64,000 nt of DNA from Powellomyces hirtus (GCA_025526995.1 JAHLKG010000004.1:1612001-1676000); one strand, 5' to 3'; shown: positions 1 to 11,498, numbered from the stretch's first letter. The notes: a model not told the origin generated them from the letters alone. Numbers and translations are program-made.

Positions 1-416
1 TACCACCGCGCGAACAATCCCTCCTGAGACGGTCCTCCACCAACGCGAGCAAGCGAACGCTCCCACTCGCTCTGAACAGACAACCCTCGACATCCTCTAT
101 TCCGGAACACGAGCACGAACACCAACGCGACCCTGCCGCCCTCGTTGGCCAGAACCCTGACGGCTCCCACCAAGAGGAGGAGGAAGAGGAAGAGGCACAT
201 ATCCTGGAGCAGCACACGGAAAAGACGCAACACCCCGACGGGACGGAGACGGAAACTACCCGCACCCTGTTGGCCAGACCATCGGAACTGTCGGACCCCA
301 ACCAGCAGTCCACGAACCTCGTCACGCGGGTCGTTACCACGGCACACACGAGAAATGGCGATGGAACTCTCACGAAACGCGTCTCGGTCAGCATTACCGA
401 CGTGCCTACAATTTGA
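1..416 (+). CDS. 3' end of an unidentified gene (5' truncated by window edge)
   Basis: An open frame (frame 3, from base 3) runs to a TGA at 414-416 with no start inside the window, so about 137 C-terminal residues are visible. The segment is polar and low complexity: an Arg/Ser-rich start, then a run of seven glutamates (around residue 60), then Thr/Ser-rich sequence ending in DVPTI. No domain is recognisable and the product cannot be named. The overlapping Arg-rich frame starting at 145 looks like a shadow. Moderate confidence that this is the coding frame, because it is the only one open across the whole segment and its composition (acidic, disordered tail) is plausible. Confidence 0.5.
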   Translation, partial: PPREQSLLRRSSTNASKRTLPLALNRQPSTSSIPEHEHEHQRDPAALVGQNPDGSHQEEEEEEEAHILEQHTEKTQHPDGTETETTRTLLARPSELSDPNQQSTNLVTRVVTTAHTRNGDGTLTKRVSVSITDVPTI

Positions 417-1762
417 GGATTTGATACCGGGATGGAAGGGATGTTCCATGTTCCCCGATGGGTTGCAAAAAGGGGCGATTTTTTTGTTTTCTGCAGCGTT
501 GCATTTTTAGTTTTTGCGTTGTGCACCCCCTGCCCCCGCCCGCTAGAACCGTTCCGTAGACTATCCCACCGGCCCCCTTGTGCCCCTCATACCATCATAC
601 CCGCCCCTGCTCATCTCAACACCACCGACCCACCCCATCCCTTTACGCTTGCTTTTTTTTTGCACTTTTACTTTACAGACTCCTAGATTTAGAAAAAGGA
701 TAGACATGACGATACCGCTACTACTGTTTACCGTATGTATCCCACCCCCATCCGCCACCCGCCGGTAGAGATGGGTGGGTGTGAGTGTGATACCTGTCTT
801 GTTGTCGCCTTGAATTCTGGGTGGGACTTTTAGGTTGGCTTTTTTGTGTGTGACACGATTTGCGGACATACCATAGATACATTTTTTGGGGAATTGATGG
901 ATGAAACTCAGTTTAAGTAAATAGAATACTGCTTCATAGTTCTTTGCAAGTGGGGGGATGGGCTGTACCACACTTCCATATCAGATTTGGGAAACACATC
1001 CAATTCTTGTAGAGTATATGAATGTGTAACATGACAAATGAAAATGTGTCTTTTATCATATAGGTACCCATTCTTGACACTGAATTGGTGTGTTCTGCAT
1101 GTGGAGAAGGTGGAAGTTATGAGTGTTTTCAATGGCTTTCATTTGTGGACTATGTGAACATTCATCATGGCCAACTACAAATTTCCAAATGAGAAAAATC
1201 TTTAAATGTGAGGAACCTGTATTGTTGATGATAGAATACACCAAAAAAAAAATAATCTGTGAAATATTTAGTGGTGTTCTGACAAAAGATTAGAGAGAAC
1301 TTTATTTACAAATTATCGAATCACAGGTTATTTTTGCGAGGATTAAACATGAGCCCATCTTTTCTTCTTCGTTTTCGCAACCTTCTCCTGCACACGGACG
1401 ATACCCGAAATACCGGAACGAGGCGTCACGCGTCGCCGAAAACGTGGGAACCTCACACTCCTGCGGTCCTCCTAAGCCTCCGCTGATTATGATAACGGAG
1501 CTGGTTTCACGTATCACTTTATTGCAGGTAACGCTCCGAACCGAATACGGCAGGCCCCCTACAAACGTAAGTTTAAAAACTTTTCCTTTGTGCTCTTTCG
1601 CTTGCACTCCGAATCGAACGTGGTGTGTATTTCCTTGCTATGTCTGGATGTGTTTTTTTTTTGGTCCTGGCTTTTCGTTGATTACAGCGCTCTGACACCG
1701 TCGATTTCGTAACAAAGGTCAAAACAGAAATACGGTATACAGCATATAGCCTATCTAAGATT
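417..1762. other. intergenic, no gene seen
   Basis: This stretch holds the 3' flank of the partial gene and the promoter of the permease. It has pyrimidine-rich stretches and short AT-rich runs. No open frame here resembles a protein family. Confidence 0.6.
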
Positions 1763-4290
1763 ATGGCGGGATCCCATCACCTGACGGACGAACAGCGGCT
1801 GGAGCAGCTGGGATATAAGCAGGTAGAAAGGATAATCACCGGATCTTTTGATTCACGTTTATGAGCAGTTTGGATATGTTCCGCTCCACACGTTCTAAAG
1901 ACATCTTGTCCCGAACGTCTTTTGTGTCTTTTGTGCAGGAACTCAAACGCGAATTATCCAGTTTCACCAATTTCGCATTTTCGTTCTCTATCATTAGTAT
2001 TCTCACCGGTCTCAATGTATGTGACGCACCTTTCAGCCCAACTCCGCCTCTACCTCTTGCCCGCAGTGTGGCCCAATGTTTTGCTCACACATGTGTCCTC
2101 CGCTTCTTTTCGCTTTAGGGGCTGTACATGTACGGCTTCAACACCGGTGGTCCCGTCGCGATCATATGGGGCTGGCCCGTTGTCTCCTTTTTCACCCTGC
2201 TCGTCGGACTTGCGCTAGCTGAGATCTGCTCGAGTTATCCAAGTTCCGGGGCTCTTTATTATTGTAAGTTGTTGCTCTTTATGGCCGACGTTTGTATCGC
2301 TTTGGTTCTGAATGGGTGTTTCCAATTTGTGATTAGGGGCGGCACAGTTGTCCGGACCCAAGTGGGCCCCGTTGGCAAGTTGGGTGACCGGCTGGTTCAA
2401 TCTACTCGGACAGATTGGCTGCACGGCAGGAATCGTCTTTGCGCAGGCTACTGTCATGTTGCAGATCGCAGCTCTGAATAACCCAGAGGTAAAACACACT
2501 TTTAGCCATCGCACATTGTGCTAGTCTTGTCGTCGTGAGTGCTCGCACTCACATCTCTCCCGGTGATTTCACCGTACAGTATACACCAACTCCAGCCCAC
2601 CAAGTTCTCCTCTGCGGCGCCATCCTCATCATCCACGCGCTCCTCAACACCTTTGCTGTCAAACTCGTCAATGCACTCAACTATGTTTCCGTGTGGTGGC
2701 ACATTATCGGAGTTGGTACGTGGACAAAGTCATATATCTGCATGTATGAACGCCGACACACCCCACCGACGTTTCTCTTATCTCACTGTTTCTTTCAGCC
2801 GTGATTGTCATCTCGATTGCTGTCAAAGCTCCCATGCACCAATCTGCGTCCTATGTTTTCGGGTATGCAACACTTGGGATTTTGGTTCATCTTTTGCACC
2901 TGGGCCATGGGCTGATGGGTTATGCCTCTTCTTTACTTTGCATCCCTTTGTGCATTGCAGTGAATACAGGGACGAGGGCGGCTGGGGCGACAAGGCGGGT
3001 AAAGGCTACGTCGTTCTGATTGGGCTGCTCACTGCTCAGTTCACTATGACTGGGTATGATGGTACAGTACAGCATCTCACACTCCTTACAGTCGTCTCTT
3101 CTTCACGATCCCTTTTCCATCTGACCCCACTTTTTTATTCCTGGTTCGCACCAGCCAGCGCGCACATGACGGAAGAAACCAAAAACGCGTCCATCTCCGG
3201 TCCCGTCGGGATCGTCATGTCCATCCTCGTCTCCTTTGTTGTCGGGTGGATCTATCTCCTCGGTCTCACCTTCAGCATTCAAAACGAGCTCGCCGTCAGC
3301 GGCGCCGATAACCCCGACGGCACGTCGAATGTGGGCGGCGTGGTCCAGATTTTTTTGGATACGACGGGACAGACGGGTGCAACGCTGTTGGCGATTATTG
3401 TGATGGGAGCAATGTTTTGGTGTGGGATGAGTTCGGTTACCTCGAATTCGAGAATGGTAGGTAAAGCATTTGTGGTTGGTAGCTTGAACCTTGGCGGGCT
3501 TTTGGCTGTAGCGATTATATTATTCTTGGCATGCTTATCTATGTAATGCTCATCTATCTAACTCACTCGTGCGTCTTTTGTAGATTTACGCATTCAGTCG
3601 TGATGGTACGTAGCTCATAACCCTCAACAGGTCAATGAATCCCCCTTCCCCATTGCCCACCAATCACTCTTTCCCCACTAGGCGCCCTCCCCTTCTCCAA
3701 CCTCTGGCACCGCATCCACCCGACAACTCACACGCCCATCGCCGCGGTCTGGCTTGGCGCCACACTCTCCCTCGTCCTCTGTCTGCCCATTCTCGGCAAC
3801 AGCACCGCTTTCGCCGCCATCACCTCCATCGCCACCATCGGGCTCTACATCTCCTACGCCATTCCCATCGTGTTGCGCCTCACGCTGGGTAGAAGGGGGT
3901 TTGTGAGAGGACCTATGCATTTGGGGAGGTTTAGTTATGTGGTGGGAACCATGGCGTGTGCGTGGACGGCGTTCATTACGGTGTTGTTTGTGTTGCCGAC
4001 GGGGTATCCCGTGACGAAGGAGAATATGAATTACGCAGTGGTGAGTATTGCGATTTTCTGTCGAGGATGGTGGATGTGGAATGAGAGAGCACTCACCAAC
4101 TCTCATTTCGCAAAATTAGGTCATGGTCGGCTTCGTCGTTGCCTTCTCCATGGGCTGGTGGATCCTCGACGCGCGCAAATGGTTCAAAGGACCCCGGATA
4201 GCTTCCCCCGTCTCCCACTCGGACGTTCCAGCGCACCTGGACCGCGACATGACGCATGTTGATATTGCTTTTTCGGGGAAGGCTGTTTGA
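1763..4290 (+). CDS. amino-acid/GABA-type permease (APC superfamily), 11 exons
   Basis: Predicted integral plasma- or vacuolar-membrane transporter for amino acids, GABA or choline. Eleven exons can be read with GT-AG borders and matching phases: 1763-1822, 1939-2016, 2119-2263, 2337-2488, 2580-2715, 2799-2862, 2961-3061, 3155-3456, 3584-3605, 3682-4040 and 4120-4290, giving 529 residues. The start ATG at 1763 opens a short hydrophilic N-terminus followed by LGYKQELKRELSSFTNFAFS, typical of the fungal GABA/choline permease branch. Next come GLYMYGFNTGGPV (TM1-2), the conserved AEICSSYPSSGALYYW segment, and TGYDASAHMTEET, the family signature between TM6 and TM7. About 12 hydrophobic segments are seen. 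Substrate cannot be fixed from sequence. Every splice junction kept the frame, so the model is well supported. Confidence 0.9.
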
Positions 4291-4550
4291 GCGAGAAAAA
4301 CTGCGTGGCGCTTTTCCATTTTTTGTAGTTTTTAGATTTTACACCTCCGGACACTGAACCTCGGATGTTGTTTGGCGGGATGTTTTTGGACACTGCGTTC
4401 TTCGACATTGTTTCTCGTAGTATTGTTCCGCCAAGTCAACAGTTATATACAAGTTTTGATGGTCTGTTTCTTGATAAATACATTGATCCATATACTCCAT
4501 CTTCCTCTACGCCATGCATCATCCAGCCACCCGCTACTCTAAACGACTAA

Positions 4551-5588
4551 CTACACAACACGGAGATGTAACACAATAGCCTTACTCTCCATATATGCCC
4601 TTCTAATCTCTCTATACTCAGAGTCCAGATCCGACAAAGGTTGAACTTGGTGATCACCCACCCGCACGCCCGGGTCTATCGTCCTGGCTTTGGGACGGAA
4701 ACTCAAATCCGGGTTCTCATCCGCAGCAACTTTGGCAAAGTGGGTGTTTGGCGAGACGAGCGCCAAGGTGTCGATAAACTCTTGATCGTGATGGTGTGGT
4801 CCAGCTGCGACTAACCCGGCCCAAAAGTCCTGATCATGCAGCCAGAGGTTTTTGGTGGTGATGTAGCCTTTCTCGACCGCGGTTCGGATCGCCGTCCCCG
4901 CGAGTTCGTACAGCGCCGTGTGTTGGGCGTTGGACCAAACCCGCGAGTCAGCTTCCATGTACGCTTCTGCAAACATCCTGGCTGTCCGTGGATCTCGACA
5001 CACGATGCAGTTATTGACCACAACCAGCGCATTCACAATTGCTGCAACTTGGTGGGTGGTGAGATGTCCGAATGCCAGACAATCCCGCAGTCCATAGTCA
5101 ACCCGATCCGCACATAGTTTCGGCGCATCCTGCTCCAACAACGGGTATCCTTTCTCCTCCACAAAATCCCTCCAATCATAGCCAAACCGCGCCAAAATCG
5201 GCCCCACATCTGTCGTTTGCAAATAAGCTTCCTTATGCAGTTCATGATAACTTGCCGACCCTTTGAACGCATGATCGACTACGTGTGACAGGGCTGTGTG
5301 GCTGATATCATGCAAGAGACTCGCGATCTGTTCTTTCAACTCTGCGCCCAAACGGCGGACAAGCAACATGGCGCCGACACTGTGTTCCAACCGGGTGACC
5401 GGCGGTGTCATACCCAAAAGACCGGTGATGCCGTGCTGCAGTACATGAGCGAGTCGTTGCACGGCGGTGCTGTTGATTAAATGGACTAGCACCGGGTCGC
5501 TGATATGTATGGCGTCTCCGTAAATGCCGTCGTGAATCGTGAGCGTGCCGTCCGCGTTTGAGGTGATGCGCTGTGGGATATAGGACAT
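4551..5588 (-). CDS. HD-domain phosphohydrolase, single exon
   Basis: A 345-residue intronless gene. The HD superfamily metal-binding pattern is complete: His69 in RLEHS, His93-Asp94 in LLHDISHTALSH, and Asp161 in CADRVDYGLRD. This order (H...HD...D) matches metal-dependent phosphohydrolases of the dNTPase/SAMHD1-like or COG1078-like group, so hydrolysis of a nucleotide or other phosphoester in the cytosol is likely; the substrate is unknown. The ATG at 5586-5588 is the first in frame. It converges with the permease (260 bp between stops) and diverges from the chitin synthase (926 bp shared upstream region). No signal peptide or membrane segment is visible. Confidence 0.85.
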   Translation of the reverse strand: MSYIPQRITSNADGTLTIHDGIYGDAIHISDPVLVHLINSTAVQRLAHVLQHGITGLLGMTPPVTRLEHSVGAMLLVRRLGAELKEQIASLLHDISHTALSHVVDHAFKGSASYHELHKEAYLQTTDVGPILARFGYDWRDFVEEKGYPLLEQDAPKLCADRVDYGLRDCLAFGHLTTHQVAAIVNALVVVNNCIVCRDPRTARMFAEAYMEADSRVWSNAQHTALYELAGTAIRTAVEKGYITTKNLWLHDQDFWAGLVAAGPHHHDQEFIDTLALVSPNTHFAKVAADENPDLSFRPKARTIDPGVRVGDHQVQPLSDLDSEYREIRRAYMESKAIVLHLRVV

Positions 5589-6514
5589 GGTGATCAGAGC
5601 TGCGAGACGTCAGCGTGGGTCTGCTTTCCTGGAGAGGCGTGGTGTAAGCTATCTGACGGCAACGCGAACTTTGCAACCATTCGGGCACGGGTACGCTGAG
5701 ATGTGGAGGTTTTACCGAGTGGGTTTTGGAAAATGTGGATTAGTCGCTCGCGTTCACGCCGGCTGACGTAATGGTCGACTCCGCTCCCGTTGGCGGCTCA
5801 TTCTGAACGGGGAAGATCTCCACAAGATGCACCCCCCGCTCCAAACGTCGAGTTGTGAATTAAGTTTAGGACCAGTCATTCCCAAAAGTGACAACACAGT
5901 CCATCATCACTTGCTAGTCTCGCACTTTGCATAACCACACCATCAAACCTGCTCTGGTGCAAAAATGTCCTGTGAGGGAAGGAAAAGCAAAAAGTGCAGA
6001 CGTAAGCAGTAGGGCGAAGCCTATGCCTTACTATTCTTAGACTTCCACAATGCACGCGATCGATAGGCGGATCCGTCGGTGGATCCAAACCCATCTTTGG
6101 GAAACCTCCCAATGGTGGCAGAGGTTGAGTGGAGCGGCGCAGCCCTTTCATTCGGGGAGTTTCTGGTGTTGGTTTGTCATACATGCATTTGTACAGTGGA
6201 ACTGTTGAATCAGTACTTCATTTGCTTTGTATCGCACGCTTGTGCATCCAGACGCACATACGCAGGGATACCAGAGAACGCATCCTGTGTTTTGAGGCAG
6301 AGGGTTGTGGCCTTTGTTAGTGTATGCCGGCGTCGTGTGCTCCGCATTCTAATCTAAAAAAGATATCCCGCTTGGATGTAAGTATTTCAAACGCAAGTAG
6401 CGTCTGCCCTCGTTCGTTTCGCCGCTGCTGACTGAAGGTTATCCATGCAATCATCATCACAAACTCGCACCATACAGCACCTCCATACCAACCCCGCTCC
6501 CAGCTCAGTCAAAA
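5589..6514. other. divergent intergenic region
   Basis: Upstream region shared by the HD-domain gene (minus) and the chitin synthase (plus). The open frames inside it have no recognisable protein similarity. No conserved motif could be assigned with confidence. Confidence 0.5.
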
Positions 6515-9500
6515 ATGGCCGAAGGAAACTTGACGCAAACCCGCGCTCGGGCCACGAGCCTCGTCTCCAAAAGTAACCGCGTCGGGATCGAGATGCCGCC
6601 CAGCGCCCACCAACCCATCTCCGTCATCGACGAACACGATCCCAAAAAGAACGACGACGGGCCCGGCGACGAGGAAACCGGCGGTGGTGGTGGAGGTGGT
6701 GGGAAACGCAAAAAAACCAACAAAATCACACCCACCAAACAACCCGGCCAAAAACCCAAACGCAAACTCACCGCCGCCCGCCGCGGGTGGGTCTGTTTCA
6801 CGTGGTTCACCACCTGGTGGATTCCTTCCTTCTGTCTCTCCAAGATTGGACGGATGAAAACAAAAGACATCCAAATGGCGTGGCGCGAGAAAGTCGCACT
6901 ATGCGCCATCATCTTCTTTCTGTGCGCCCTCATGATTTTCTTCGTCCAGTTCTTCTCCATCCTCCTCTGCCCGAACGCCAACATCTTCAACGAGTCGGAA
7001 GTCAAGAACCACAATGTGTTGGGCTCGTCAAACATTTTTGTAACGTGGAATGGGTATGTGTATGATATCAACACCTACATCGATCGCCACCCGGACCCCA
7101 AGACCACCGTGTTGGCGCTCGCGGGGTCGGACGCATCGGCGTGGTTTCCGCGTGTGGATCCGTCAACAGGTGCATTGGCATCAACCTCGTGTCCCGACAC
7201 AACCGGCTACTACATCCCGCCTTCGGGCAACGTCAACGCGACGTGTCTCAAAACGGGCTACACGTACGGGTACTGCCACGACACGGTCAATCTGGACCGC
7301 AGCATCAACGTGTACAAGGACACGACCAACTTCCCAATCTACCGCGTTGGCTCTCTGGCGTATGACCGTAACGCCATCTACGACCACGCGACGGATAAAT
7401 CATCCTGGGTGCTCATCAACGGCCGGTTCTACGATATCACCGAGATCATCAAACCCACATCTTGGATGGTCGATGCGTTTGATGCCACGTTTGTCGAGTA
7501 CATGAGATACTACAAGGGTAAAGACGCTTCTATTATCGCTGAAAAAATCCGACCCATGATGCCGTGTATGGAAGCCCAGTTCTTTGTCGGCGTCGTGGAT
7601 GACCGGATCTCCGCCGTAGCGTGTTACGCATCCCAGTATATCTTGCTTGGCTGCACAGGCATCATGGTGTTCATCCTTGTCATCAAATTCCTCGCGGCCT
7701 TACAACTCGGTTCCAAACGGCAGCCGGAACACCACGACCGCTTCGTCATCATGCAAGTGCCCTGTTACACTGAAGGCGAAGAATCCCTCCGCAAGACCTT
7801 CGACTCCCTCTCTTTACTCGACTACGACGATACCCGTAAACTGCTCTTCATCGTCGCCGACGGGCTTGTCAAGGGGGCCGGAAACGACCTCTCCACGCCC
7901 GAACTCGTCTTCAAAATCCTCGGTATTGATCCTAATCAGACACCAGCCGAACCCATGGAGTATGTCGCGATCGCGGAGGGCAGCAAAGGACATAACCGCG
8001 CTCAGGTCTATTCGGGACTGTATCGCATCCACGCGCGGGCGGTGCCGTACATTGTAGTGGTCAAGTGCGGCAAGGAAGGCGAGACGGGCAAATTGGGCAA
8101 CCGCGGTAAAAGAGACTCGCAGATGATTTTGATGAAATTCCTCAACAAAGTCCACTACCAAGCCCCCATGACCCCGCTCGATCTCGAAATGTACCACCAC
8201 ATCAAAAACATTATCGGCGTCCACCCCTACCTGTACGAGTACGTGCTGATGGTGGACGCCGACACGGAAGTCGTGAGTGACTCGCTCAACCGTCTCATTT
8301 CGTGCTGCATCCACGACGGGAAGATTATGGGCATCTGCGGGGAAACCAAAATCGCCAATGAGAAACAGTCCTGGGTGACGATGATGCAAGTGTATGAGTA
8401 CTACATCTCCCACCACATGGCCAAAGCGTTCGAGTCCCTGTTTGGAACCGTCACTTGTCTCCCCGGCTGTTTCACAATGTACCGTATCCGCACGCCCGAG
8501 AAAAAGATCCCGCTGCTCGCCAGTAGCGACATTATTGCCGAGTACCAGGAGAACATTGTCGATACTCTGCACAAAAAGAACTTGCTTTCTCTCGGCGAAG
8601 ACCGGTTCCTGACCACTCTGATGCTGAAATACTTCCCGGAATACAGAACGAAATTTAGCGCCGACGCCAAATGTCTCACCATCGTGCCCGACTCGATGTC
8701 CATCTTGCTGTCCCAACGCCGTCGCTGGATCAATTCCACCATCCACAACCTCTTTGAACTGCTCTTCCTGCCCCAGTTGTGCGGATGCATGATCTTTTCC
8801 ATGCGGTTCATCGTCTTCCTCGACTTGTTCGCCACCCTCATTATGCCCGCTACAACAGGTTACCTCGCTTACCTGATCTACCTGTCCATCCAAGCCCGTG
8901 TCGCTCCGGTCATCTCTCTCATTATGATGGGCGCCGCGTACGGTCTGCAAGCCATTATTTTCATCATCAAGCGCGAGTACCAGCATATTGGATGGATGAT
9001 CATCAACATCCTCGCCATGCCTGTCTTCTCGTTCTGGTTGCCACTGTACTCGTTCTGGCATTTCGATGATTTCTCGTGGGGAAACACGCGTAAGATTGCC
9101 GGCGCGGAGGGCAAGGATTCGCATGGCGGCGACACGGAAACGTTTGATCCATCCATTGTCCCTGTGATGAAATGGGACGATTACGAAGCCATGATGATAC
9201 AGCGCGAACAGCAGCAGGAGGGGCAAATGTACCCCGCCGGTGACGCTCACATGGACAACACGTCGGAATACGGCGGCGGTGGTCGGGGCGGTTCCGAATA
9301 CAGTTACGGCGGAAACGGATCAGGCAACGCCTCCAACATGCAACCGGGCGGTAACCGTCCACGATCGCTGTACGGCACCGACAGCGAGGCTGGCATGAAG
9401 CGACGAGCGTCGGTGCGGTCAGCGTACAGTTCCGTCAGCTACCAACAGAACCAGCACAATCCTCAACAGGACCGCGACCGGCGCCACGACAACCGCCAGT

Positions 9501-10030
9501 CCTTTATCCCACTCTCCGCGCTGCAACCAGGAGGTGTGATGGCCTACGGCCAACACCAACAACAAAATTCGTTTGCGTATCCCGCGAGTGGGTACGCCCC
9601 AAGCGGATACTCGGGTTCCTTGTACGCCCAGTCCAACCCTGGTTCCGATCCCGGAGGCCACAATGATCACCCACAGCCGCAACAGCAGCATTTCCCGCAG
9701 CATCATATCGGCAATACCAGCCAACACCCGAGTTCCAGCAACCTGCGCCAATCGCAATTCTTTGGCTCCACACAGGCTCTCGACCGTCTCGCGGGGCCAA
9801 CACCGTCATCGGTTCTGCACATGAACGCGGCAGACGCTTGGACGGGTGGTGCACCGACGGACGAAGACTTGGTGCAACGGATCCGCTTCATCATCTCCAA
9901 ATCCGACCTGAGAACCCTGACCAAACGGAAAGTTCGCGATGAGCTGAGCGCCTTCTTTGGCGTCGATTTGACCGATAGGAAGACGTTCATCAGCGATAGA
10001 GTCGAGGCGATCGTCGTGGGCCGGGAGTAG
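6515..10030 (+). CDS. chitin synthase (division II type, cytochrome b5-like N-region, C-terminal DEK_C, no myosin motor)
   Basis: Polymerises GlcNAc from UDP-GlcNAc into chitin at the plasma membrane. It is a 1171-residue single exon. Order: basic, poly-Gly N-terminus (1-90); hydrophobic segments at about 93-108 and 127-150; two cytochrome b5-like segments (NGYVYDINTYI near 185 and NGRFYDITEII near 310); TM near 375-395; then the family 2 glycosyltransferase core. In the core are VPCYTEGEESL, the LMVDADTEV acceptor/metal motif (about 578), SLGEDR (about 694) and the product-binding QRRRW (about 735). Several C-terminal TMs follow, then a Gln/Ser/Gly-rich tail and a DEK_C domain (about 1110-1168). 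b5-like plus DEK_C modules are known from fungal class V/VII enzymes, which usually also carry an N-terminal myosin motor; none is encoded here or upstream. ATG at 6515 is the first in frame. Confidence 0.95.
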   Translation: MAEGNLTQTRARATSLVSKSNRVGIEMPPSAHQPISVIDEHDPKKNDDGPGDEETGGGGGGGGKRKKTNKITPTKQPGQKPKRKLTAARRGWVCFTWFTTWWIPSFCLSKIGRMKTKDIQMAWREKVALCAIIFFLCALMIFFVQFFSILLCPNANIFNESEVKNHNVLGSSNIFVTWNGYVYDINTYIDRHPDPKTTVLALAGSDASAWFPRVDPSTGALASTSCPDTTGYYIPPSGNVNATCLKTGYTYGYCHDTVNLDRSINVYKDTTNFPIYRVGSLAYDRNAIYDHATDKSSWVLINGRFYDITEIIKPTSWMVDAFDATFVEYMRYYKGKDASIIAEKIRPMMPCMEAQFFVGVVDDRISAVACYASQYILLGCTGIMVFILVIKFLAALQLGSKRQPEHHDRFVIMQVPCYTEGEESLRKTFDSLSLLDYDDTRKLLFIVADGLVKGAGNDLSTPELVFKILGIDPNQTPAEPMEYVAIAEGSKGHNRAQVYSGLYRIHARAVPYIVVVKCGKEGETGKLGNRGKRDSQMILMKFLNKVHYQAPMTPLDLEMYHHIKNIIGVHPYLYEYVLMVDADTEVVSDSLNRLISCCIHDGKIMGICGETKIANEKQSWVTMMQVYEYYISHHMAKAFESLFGTVTCLPGCFTMYRIRTPEKKIPLLASSDIIAEYQENIVDTLHKKNLLSLGEDRFLTTLMLKYFPEYRTKFSADAKCLTIVPDSMSILLSQRRRWINSTIHNLFELLFLPQLCGCMIFSMRFIVFLDLFATLIMPATTGYLAYLIYLSIQARVAPVISLIMMGAAYGLQAIIFIIKREYQHIGWMIINILAMPVFSFWLPLYSFWHFDDFSWGNTRKIAGAEGKDSHGGDTETFDPSIVPVMKWDDYEAMMIQREQQQEGQMYPAGDAHMDNTSEYGGGGRGGSEYSYGGNGSGNASNMQPGGNRPRSLYGTDSEAGMKRRASVRSAYSSVSYQQNQHNPQQDRDRRHDNRQSFIPLSALQPGGVMAYGQHQQQNSFAYPASGYAPSGYSGSLYAQSNPGSDPGGHNDHPQPQQQHFPQHHIGNTSQHPSSSNLRQSQFFGSTQALDRLAGPTPSSVLHMNAADAWTGGAPTDEDLVQRIRFIISKSDLRTLTKRKVRDELSAFFGVDLTDRKTFISDRVEAIVVGRE

Positions 10031-10553
10031 GAGGTGGTGGTGTAGGTGTATTGGTGTTTGGGATCACAGGTGCCTGGATAAGGGGGCGGTTAATGGGACG
10101 CATAAGTATGACATTTGGGGAGCTCTAGATTTGAACTAGGAAAAAATCTGTCAATAAACAGTTGCACATGTTTGCGAGATTTCCATGCGCATGCGCAGGT
10201 GTTCCGATACAGTTGTTACGCCTTCTTCGCATGAATGCTCATATCGCAGCAGTAACTCACCTCATTCCAAGCCTTGCTCGCGAAGGAGGGACACTAACGC
10301 ACACAAAAGAACAACAAGGAAGAATTGGGCCAGGATCGGAAACAGAATGTTCGTTTCAATATTTCATTTTAAACAGAGAACACTACAAACATACGTGAGT
10401 GAAGAGCCTTTTCAAAAAAACCGCAAACTAACTACCAGTTTTGAAAAACTGCAAACTAACTACCAGTGATGTTACAGTTGTGGAACGACGATTTCCTTGA
10501 TAACGGGAGGACCCAGATTACGTTCCCACCAGTGCATTCTAGCCAATGCCGTA
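10031..10553. other. intergenic between convergent genes
   Basis: This contains the 3' flanks of the chitin synthase and the BTB-like gene. A short imperfect repeat (AAAACTGCAAACTAACTACC-like) occurs twice around 10420-10465. No gene is seen. Confidence 0.5.
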
Positions 10554-11498
10554 CTATGCCGAATACAAGATCTGAGCGGCAGTCCACAACCTTATATCCA
10601 TCTCGTTGGCGGAACTGTCTTGATCCACCAAGCCTTTCAACATGGGGTTGTAGATTCGGAGCACCTGGTTTGTTTTAATACGCGCGCGGACTTTGGGTTG
10701 CAGCTCCATGACGTCCGGCACGCATTTGTGAATATGTGCGGTCGCGAGCCAAGTGAGCGGGAGAGAAAGCATTGTGATTGGGGAATGAAGATAGCACTTG
10801 AAGTCACACGGATGGCGCCGCGTGCAGCAAGACGCCTTGGGATCGGAAGCTACACACGTGTTGCAGATCTTGCTTTCTCCATCAGAATCGGCATCGTCGC
10901 ATAGTTCGGAGTTCTTAAACGCGGCGTCGCATAGTTTGGAGTTCTTGAACGCAGTATCCAGTATCGTGTGGATATGTGTCTCGCTGAGAAACGTTTCAGA
11001 AAGACTGTTGTACAGATCCTCAATCAGATCTGACGATTCCTCCAGAACAGCGAGAGCCTTGAGCGTGTAGTCATATTCCGCCTTCATTTCCAAAAAGTCT
11101 GCGAGTTTAAGATACTTGCACGCTGTGACACACTTTATGTTCAGGTCGTCTTGGCGATGAGTGTGCATGTAAAGGAGTACGCGCTTGAAAATTTCATCGT
11201 GTGGTGTAATGTCTTGTGCCTTAATCTCCATGATCGTATCTTCCGTAGCGGATTTCTTCGATTGGCTGAGTTGCTTGAAAGACTCGCTGCGCTCGAAATA
11301 ATTGGAAGCTTCCTTCAGGCTGTCCGTCCTGACGTAAACGATCGACCCATCTTCAAAGATAACTTTTGCGTCACAGGTCAGAGCATTATTGAAGCTGAAA
11401 AAAGAAAAAGATCTCTTCAATGCAGCCCTCTTTCCTGAGTTATCGTTTGCCTGAACAACTTTTGAGTTAGTACAGTGGCTGCCTTTTAGGACAAGCAT
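10554..11498 (-). CDS. BTB/POZ-like protein
   Basis: The frame is open further upstream, but its first ATG is at 11498, giving 314 residues. The region after CDAKVIFEDGSIVYVRTDSL resembles a BTB fold: a β-hairpin, then an acquired 'SNYFERS' segment, a loop ending in a helical FKRVLLYMHTH stretch, and CKYLKLADFLEM, the usual last BTB helices. BTB domains mediate dimerisation and often recruit substrates to Cullin-3. The C-terminal half is Cys-containing and carries an internal duplication (FKNSKLCDAAFKNSELCD). A possible intron acceptor (poly-pyrimidine plus CAG) lies near 11400, so the N-terminal 30-40 residues may be wrong. Identification is by pattern only. Confidence 0.55.
   Translation of the reverse strand: MLVLKGSHCTNSKVVQANDNSGKRAALKRSFSFFSFNNALTCDAKVIFEDGSIVYVRTDSLKEASNYFERSESFKQLSQSKKSATEDTIMEIKAQDITPHDEIFKRVLLYMHTHRQDDLNIKCVTACKYLKLADFLEMKAEYDYTLKALAVLEESSDLIEDLYNSLSETFLSETHIHTILDTAFKNSKLCDAAFKNSELCDDADSDGESKICNTCVASDPKASCCTRRHPCDFKCYLHSPITMLSLPLTWLATAHIHKCVPDVMELQPKVRARIKTNQVLRIYNPMLKGLVDQDSSANEMDIRLWTAAQILYSA

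Noticed and set aside
7814..9250. 478-residue minus-strand frame inside the chitin synthase
   Set aside because: Antisense shadow: rich in His, Val and Glu as expected from complementing a GC-biased coding strand, and the plus strand carries all enzyme motifs.
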